Source: Clostridiales bacterium (lineage in GTDB: Bacteria; Bacillota; Clostridia; Christensenellales; JAISNN01). From it: a stretch of DNA of 64,000 bases. Both the position numbers and the translations under genes were made by a program. Below the pieces are notes generated by a model, which saw nothing but the letters and a program-made list of their open reading frames with translations, ran no database searches and had not been told where the DNA came from. Below are positions 60,093 to 64,000 of the stretch, in pieces. Every line of letters begins with the position of its first letter. Position 1 is the first letter of the stretch. The stretch covers positions 1 through 64,000 of the forward strand of contig JAITOU010000026.1 of NCBI GenBank assembly GCA_031289755.1. The letters are read 5' to 3'.

Positions 60093-61817
60093 ATGCGGAC
60101 GCATAATTGTAACGAATTGAGAGATACCGACGCCGGAAAAACCGTAAGGCTCGAAGGGTGGCTTCAAGGAACACGCGATATGGGCAATATTATTTTTGCC
60201 ACGCTAAGGGATTTTTACGGAATTACTCAGGTCACCGTAAGCGACGAGAAGCTCAAAGCGGAATTGAGAGATATACCGAGAGAATCTACGGTCGCGGTGG
60301 ACGGCAGGGTCATTTTGCGTTCCGCGCCGAATAAGCAGATAGCGACGGGACTTATCGAAATCGAGCCGTCGGGAATAGAAGTGCTGGGGCGTTGTGTCGA
60401 ACAGCTTCCTTTTGAGATAAACGACTCTTTGCGTTCAAAAGAGGAAACGAGATTAAAATACCGTTTTCTCGACCTGAGAAATCCTTCGGTCAAGGACAAA
60501 ATCGTTTTGCGCTCAAAGGTCGTTTCGGCTCTGCGCGCCAAAATGACCGAGAGAGGCTTTTTGGAGATAACCACTCCGATACTCACAAGCTCGTCGCCGG
60601 AGGGAGCGAGAGATTATATTGTGCCGAGCAGGGTGCATCCGGGCAAGTTTTATGCACTGCCGCAAGCTCCGCAGATTTTCAAACAAATACTCATGACGTC
60701 GGGCTTTGACAGATACTTTCAGGTAGCGCCTTGTTTTAGAGACGAAGACGCGAGAGCGGACAGGTCGCCGGGAGAGTTTTATCAGCTCGATATGGAGATG
60801 GCTTTTGCATCTCAGGAAGATGTCTTTAAAGAATTGGAAGCGGTATTGCCTGATATTTTTAGACAGTTTTCCGATAAAAAAATTGCCGAAGTGCCTTTTC
60901 CGAGAATCACCTACAAGGACGCAATCGAAAATTACGGCAGCGATAAGCCCGACCTTAGAAATCCTTTGACCGTCAAAGACGTATCGGATATATTAAAAAA
61001 TTGCCCTTACGGCGAAATCGCGGACAAATGCGTAAAAGCCGTCGTAGTCAACGCCTTCGGCGGAACGAGAAAGACGATAGACGAAACGGACGAATATATT
61101 CAAAAGAACGAAGGGAAGCTGTATTGGTTCAAAACCGACGCCGACAACAATTTGAGCGGCGGTATCTCAAAATTTTTGACAGCCGACTCCGCCGCGCTTA
61201 TCAAGGCACTCGGCTTAAAGCCAAATTCCTTTGTCGGACTTGTCGCCGGAAAAAAGGGCAAAATAGAAAAAACCGCCGGACTTCTCCGCAGCAGGCTCGG
61301 CGAAACGCTCGGTCTTGTCGAACAAGACGTATACAAATTTTGTTGGATAGTCGACTTTCCTATGTATGAGATAGGGGAGGAGTCGGGCAAGCTGGAATTT
61401 TGCCACAATCCTTTTTCTATGCCGCAGGGCGGTCTTAAAGCACTTTTAGAGAAAGACCCTCTCGACATTCTCGCTTATCAGTACGATATCGTTTGCAACG
61501 GTATCGAGCTTTCCTCCGGCGCGGTCAGAAATCACAATACCGACGCTTTGGTCAAGGCGTTTGAATTGGTCGGGCTGGGAGAGGACGTCGTAGCTAATAG
61601 ATTTCCGGCGATGTACAACGCGTTCAAATTCGGCGCGCCGCCTCATGCCGGAATAGCTCCCGGTGTGGACAGATTGGTCATGATTCTCGCGGGAGAGCCG
61701 AATATCAGGGAGGTCATAGCCTTTCCGATGAACAAAAACGCCCAAGACCTTATGATGGGCGCGCCGTCCGTGATAGAAATCAAACAGCTCGACGAAACGC
61801 ATATCAAGCTCAAATAG
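60093..61817 (+). CDS. aspS: aspartyl-tRNA synthetase
   Basis: ATG 60093 follows GGAG by eight bases; longer frames upstream are not supported. The 574-residue class II enzyme has an N-terminal anticodon-binding OB fold (VRLEGWLQGTRDMGNIIFATLRDFYGITQVTV). Motif 2 is FQVAPCFRDEDARADRSPGE, the bacterial GAD insertion lies at about residues 280-410, and motif 3 is GIAPGVDRLVMILAG. Bacterial length is normal. The methyltransferase gene follows after 21 bases. Confidence 0.97.
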   Translation: MRTHNCNELRDTDAGKTVRLEGWLQGTRDMGNIIFATLRDFYGITQVTVSDEKLKAELRDIPRESTVAVDGRVILRSAPNKQIATGLIEIEPSGIEVLGRCVEQLPFEINDSLRSKEETRLKYRFLDLRNPSVKDKIVLRSKVVSALRAKMTERGFLEITTPILTSSSPEGARDYIVPSRVHPGKFYALPQAPQIFKQILMTSGFDRYFQVAPCFRDEDARADRSPGEFYQLDMEMAFASQEDVFKELEAVLPDIFRQFSDKKIAEVPFPRITYKDAIENYGSDKPDLRNPLTVKDVSDILKNCPYGEIADKCVKAVVVNAFGGTRKTIDETDEYIQKNEGKLYWFKTDADNNLSGGISKFLTADSAALIKALGLKPNSFVGLVAGKKGKIEKTAGLLRSRLGETLGLVEQDVYKFCWIVDFPMYEIGEESGKLEFCHNPFSMPQGGLKALLEKDPLDILAYQYDIVCNGIELSSGAVRNHNTDALVKAFELVGLGEDVVANRFPAMYNAFKFGAPPHAGIAPGVDRLVMILAGEPNIREVIAFPMNKNAQDLMMGAPSVIEIKQLDETHIKLK

Positions 61818-61838
61818 AAAAAAGGAGATTTTTTAGCG

Positions 61839-62513
61839 GTGAACGACGGACACAACAAAGCGGCTTCTAAGATAGGAGTGTTTTTTGACAACAGGGCAGA
61901 GAGCTACGACGCCGTTCACTTGACGCATATAGGCGGAATAGACAGCAAAAAGCAAGCGGCGCAATATATTCCCCAAAAAACGGAAAAGCTTTTGGACCTT
62001 GGCGCGGGGACGGGCTTGGAGCTGGAATTTATTTTTGACAGGCTTCCCGATATCCAAATCGATTGCGTCGATTTGTCCGAGAAGATGTTGGAGCGGCTCG
62101 AAGCAAAGTACACGGGCAAGCGCGTAAATATTTTTAAGCGGGATTATTTACAATTTGATTATAAAGAAGATTATTATGATTGCGTCCTTTCGGTCATGTC
62201 GTTTCATCATTTGCAAAAGGTCGAAAAAAAGAAATTGTATAAGCTCATCTTCGGAACGTTAAAAGACGGGGGCGTATTTCTTCTCGGCGATTACATTGCC
62301 AAAGATAAGCAAGAAGAAGAACGCTGTTTAAAGGAATACCGCAAAGCGGCAAAAGAGAACAAGGACGAAGAATTTCATTTCGATACGCCTACCTGTTTGG
62401 ATACGGATAGGGAATTGTTACAAGCTGCCGGCTTTACCGATATCTCGATTCCTTGGCGGGTAAAGTCCAATGCCTTGATTTTGGCATATAAAGCCGTATC
62501 GGCAAAAAAATAA
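61839..62513 (+). CDS. class I SAM-dependent methyltransferase
   Basis: The start is GTG 61839 with AAAGGAG twelve bases upstream. The 224-residue protein shows SAM motif I KLLDLGAGTGLELEFI (residues about 48-63), the acidic IDCVDLSEKMLERL, DCVLSVMSFHHL and LKDGGVFLLGDYI. This is the usual class I fold. The substrate is unknown. It is probably co-transcribed with aspS. Confidence 0.88.
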   Translation: MNDGHNKAASKIGVFFDNRAESYDAVHLTHIGGIDSKKQAAQYIPQKTEKLLDLGAGTGLELEFIFDRLPDIQIDCVDLSEKMLERLEAKYTGKRVNIFKRDYLQFDYKEDYYDCVLSVMSFHHLQKVEKKKLYKLIFGTLKDGGVFLLGDYIAKDKQEEERCLKEYRKAAKENKDEEFHFDTPTCLDTDRELLQAAGFTDISIPWRVKSNALILAYKAVSAKK

Positions 62514-62524
62514 ACCAAACCTTG

Positions 62525-62551
62525 CCGAACCTAAAAAGGTTCGGTTTTTTT
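62525..62551 (+). terminator. terminator of the aspS operon
   Basis: CCGAACC (62525-62531) pairs with GGTTCGG (62538-62544) around TAAAAA, followed by seven T residues. Confidence 0.9.
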
Positions 62552-62552
62552 A

Positions 62553-62620
62553 TTAGACTTGAATCCTAAATTAAACGACGGCGTCTATTTCGTCTTTTAG
62601 GGTTATACGTTAAGATAGGG
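62553..62620. repeat. dispersed palindromic element, truncated copy E
   Basis: TTAGACTTGAATCCTAAA...GACGGCGTCTATTTCGTCTTTTAGGGTTATACGTTAAG matches the left half of copy C in order and spacing, then stops near 62613. The right half and central hairpin are absent. Confidence 0.75.
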
Positions 62621-62698
62621 GATTGATTTGTCGAAAAGTGCGCAAAAAACACGCACCTGCAATATTTTGAGAAAAAAGTTAATTATTTTAAAATACTA

Positions 62699-62727
62699 TT
62701 GACATTTGCGTGATTTGCGGATAAAAT
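62699..62727 (+). promoter_or_regulatory. promoter of a small membrane-protein gene
   Basis: TTGACA (62699-62704), 17 nt, TAAAAT (62722-62727). Confidence 0.7.
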
Positions 62728-62811
62728 ATATAAGCAACGCTCACGCGGAAATAAATTTTATTACATTTACACGTTGTTTGCATAAGTAAAAATAAACGGA
62801 CGGAGGACGTT

Positions 62812-63018
62812 ATGAAAAAGGGAGCATTTATTTTGGGCTTGATTATGACGGCAGTTTTTTTGGCGGCGTTTATCGTTGTCTTGACTATGGATTTTTCATT
62901 CTTAAATAATCTTATTTTGAAAGAATTTATACATACAATTTTGCCGTTCTTTCTTGTTGCCGGCATAATAGTATCGGGTGTTAATTCTATTATAATTTAC
63001 AAAAAAGCCGGCGAATGA
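62812..63018 (+). CDS. two-helix small membrane protein
   Basis: GGAGG precedes ATG 62812. The 68-residue protein has two hydrophobic helices (GAFILGLIMTAVFLAAFIVVL and ILPFFLVAGIIVSGVNSIIIY) with a short polar loop between and a basic end. It has its own promoter and terminator. No family is recognised. Confidence 0.7.
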   Translation: MKKGAFILGLIMTAVFLAAFIVVLTMDFSFLNNLILKEFIHTILPFFLVAGIIVSGVNSIIIYKKAGE

Positions 63019-63070
63019 GCTTTTTAACGGTGACAATCCGTTTTAAAATTTTGTCATGTTATTAAATTTA

Positions 63071-63106
63071 ACGGAGAAAAGCTTATTTAAGTTTTTCTCC
63101 GTTTTA
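63071..63106 (+). terminator. terminator
   Basis: ACGGAGAAAAGCTT (63071-63084) pairs with AAGTTTTTCTCCGT (63089-63102) with one G-U pair, then TTTATTTA. Confidence 0.85.
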
Positions 63107-63172
63107 TTTATTCCGGATTATTGTGGTGACGCCGCCGAGCCGCGTCACGGCGCAAAGACGGCAGGGTGGGGC

Positions 63173-63673
63173 TTAGTTGGCGGCTTCGGGCTTAGGCGCT
63201 TTCTTTCTTTGCTTGTATTCGGCGTCGTACTTGGCTTTTTCTTCGGGCGTCAGGGACGCAAAAAATTTGTTCTTTGCTTCATAAACGGTCTTTGTCAGCT
63301 CGGGCAGGGACATTTTTTTGATGTCCTTCATGTCTTTTTTGACGCCGTTCATTTCGTATATCGCTTCGACGACGAGCATAACTCTCATTTTGTAGAAATC
63401 CACGCCGTATTCGTTAGCCATTTTTTCCAATTCTTCCTTAGAATATTTTGTCACTACGGGTTTTTTTACTATATTTTGCTCAAAAAACTCGATATAGTAA
63501 TCGTTGAGCTTTTTGTAAACGCCCGTAAAGGGCTTGATTTCCGCCGCATACGCCGCGCTTTCGGCGCGGTAGGGGGAAGTGCCGGCATTGACGGTTTTGT
63601 TGTAATATCTCAAAACCGGGCTAAAACCGAAGCCCGTTAAGGCTAAGAATATAAGAGCCGCTATTTTTTTCAT
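63173..63673 (-). CDS. secreted or membrane-anchored hypothetical protein
   Basis: AAAAGGAG precedes the ATG on the minus strand. The 166-residue protein has a signal-like N-terminus (KKIAALIFLALTGFGFSP). A helical, charged body follows, with FTGVYKKLNDYYIEFFEQN, EELEKMANEYGVDFYKMRVMLVVEAIYEM and LTPEEKAKYDAEYKQRKK. No family is recognised. Confidence 0.7.
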   Translation of the reverse strand: MKKIAALIFLALTGFGFSPVLRYYNKTVNAGTSPYRAESAAYAAEIKPFTGVYKKLNDYYIEFFEQNIVKKPVVTKYSKEELEKMANEYGVDFYKMRVMLVVEAIYEMNGVKKDMKDIKKMSLPELTKTVYEAKNKFFASLTPEEKAKYDAEYKQRKKAPKPEAAN

Positions 63674-63875
63674 GTTTTGTCTCCTTTTGTTTTTTTAAGT
63701 CGGTTAATATTTGCGGAACGGTCAAGCAGTGTGGTTGTCGGTTGCCGCATTAGTAGTTTTGGAAATTTCTTACAAAATATGTAAAAAAGTTTTAAATTTT
63801 TTTTGAGCGGCATAAATTATTTAAAACGGCGCAGTCCGTAAAGCCCCAAAATCGCACCTTGACGGAGAATCGGAT

Positions 63876-64000
63876 ATGACAAAAAAAAACCTGAAAAAAT
63901 TGATAATATGCTTAATCATTGTGACCGTACTCGCGGCGTCGGGGCTGATAATCGGCATTACGGCGGCAAATAAGTATACGCGGTATGAGATAGACATGAC
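63876..64000 (+). CDS. N-terminal part of a membrane-anchored protein (runs off the window)
   Basis: ATG 63876 follows GGAG by eight bases. The first 41 codons are open to the right edge and encode a basic start (TKKNLKKL) and one membrane helix (IICLIIVTVLAASGLIIGIT), then NKYTRYEIDM. This suggests a secreted or single-anchor protein; nothing more can be said. Confidence 0.6.
   Translation, partial: MTKKNLKKLIICLIIVTVLAASGLIIGITAANKYTRYEIDM

Overview
The window looks like a chromosome segment from an uncultured, anaerobic, low-to-mid GC Firmicute of class Clostridia. Three gene neighbourhoods support this: dnaX-ybaB-recR, rpsF-ssb-rpsR with an S6:S18-type leader, and strong Shine-Dalgarno sites (AAGGAG/GGAGG) on most genes. 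So do a sodium-pump decarboxylase beta/gamma pair, indolepyruvate:ferredoxin oxidoreductase with a phenylacetate-CoA ligase (amino-acid fermentation), VanW, YkvI and DUF3343 proteins, and small Cys/Gly-rich and collagen-like coat-type proteins. No plasmid, complete prophage, CRISPR array or transposase gene was seen.

Layout. 0.2-2 kb: Xaa-Pro peptidase and EF-P. 2.1-4.6 kb: small accessory island with an AbiF-type HEPN protein behind its own terminated small RNA, a ribbon-helix-helix gene pair, a membrane protein and decayed gene scraps. 4.6-14.6 kb: amino-acid kinase, a WG-repeat protein, dnaX-ybaB-recR, a polysaccharide deacetylase, a two-OB-fold SSB-like protein, a YkvI transporter, a lipoprotein and tRNA-Arg(CCG). 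14.7-18.1 kb (minus strand): MBL hydrolase, OadG/OadB and an acyltransferase. 18.3-25.5 kb: PPC-domain gene with a decayed duplicate of its own start, a large Sel1-repeat membrane protein, and the rpsF operon. 25.6-41.5 kb: membrane-anchored DUF4091 protein, AAA/DUF234 ATPase, TilS, CCA-adding enzyme, VanW protein and DXS. 41.5-46.9 kb: a 5.4 kb stretch without a convincing gene. Its last 1.4 kb starts at a consensus sigma-70 promoter, ends at a terminator and is filled with long hairpins. 46.9-52.4 kb: surface proteins (YDG repeats, collagen-like). 52.5-56.5 kb: iorA-iorB-paaK. 56.6-64 kb: cysteine desulfurase-like gene divergent from DUF3343, a coat-like mini-protein, a DUF2344 gene, aspS, a methyltransferase and small membrane or secreted proteins.

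Most noteworthy observations: (1) an AbiF plus structured-RNA module; (2) a coding-free, promoter-to-terminator, hairpin-array transcription unit at 45.3-46.7 kb; (3) a dispersed family of about 110-165 bp palindromic elements (five copies); (4) marked excess of the octamer CGGTATAG (at least 25 copies by eye, about two expected), sometimes as inverted pairs that look like terminators; (5) apparently leaderless genes. All matches and counts were made by reading the sequence; no database search was run.
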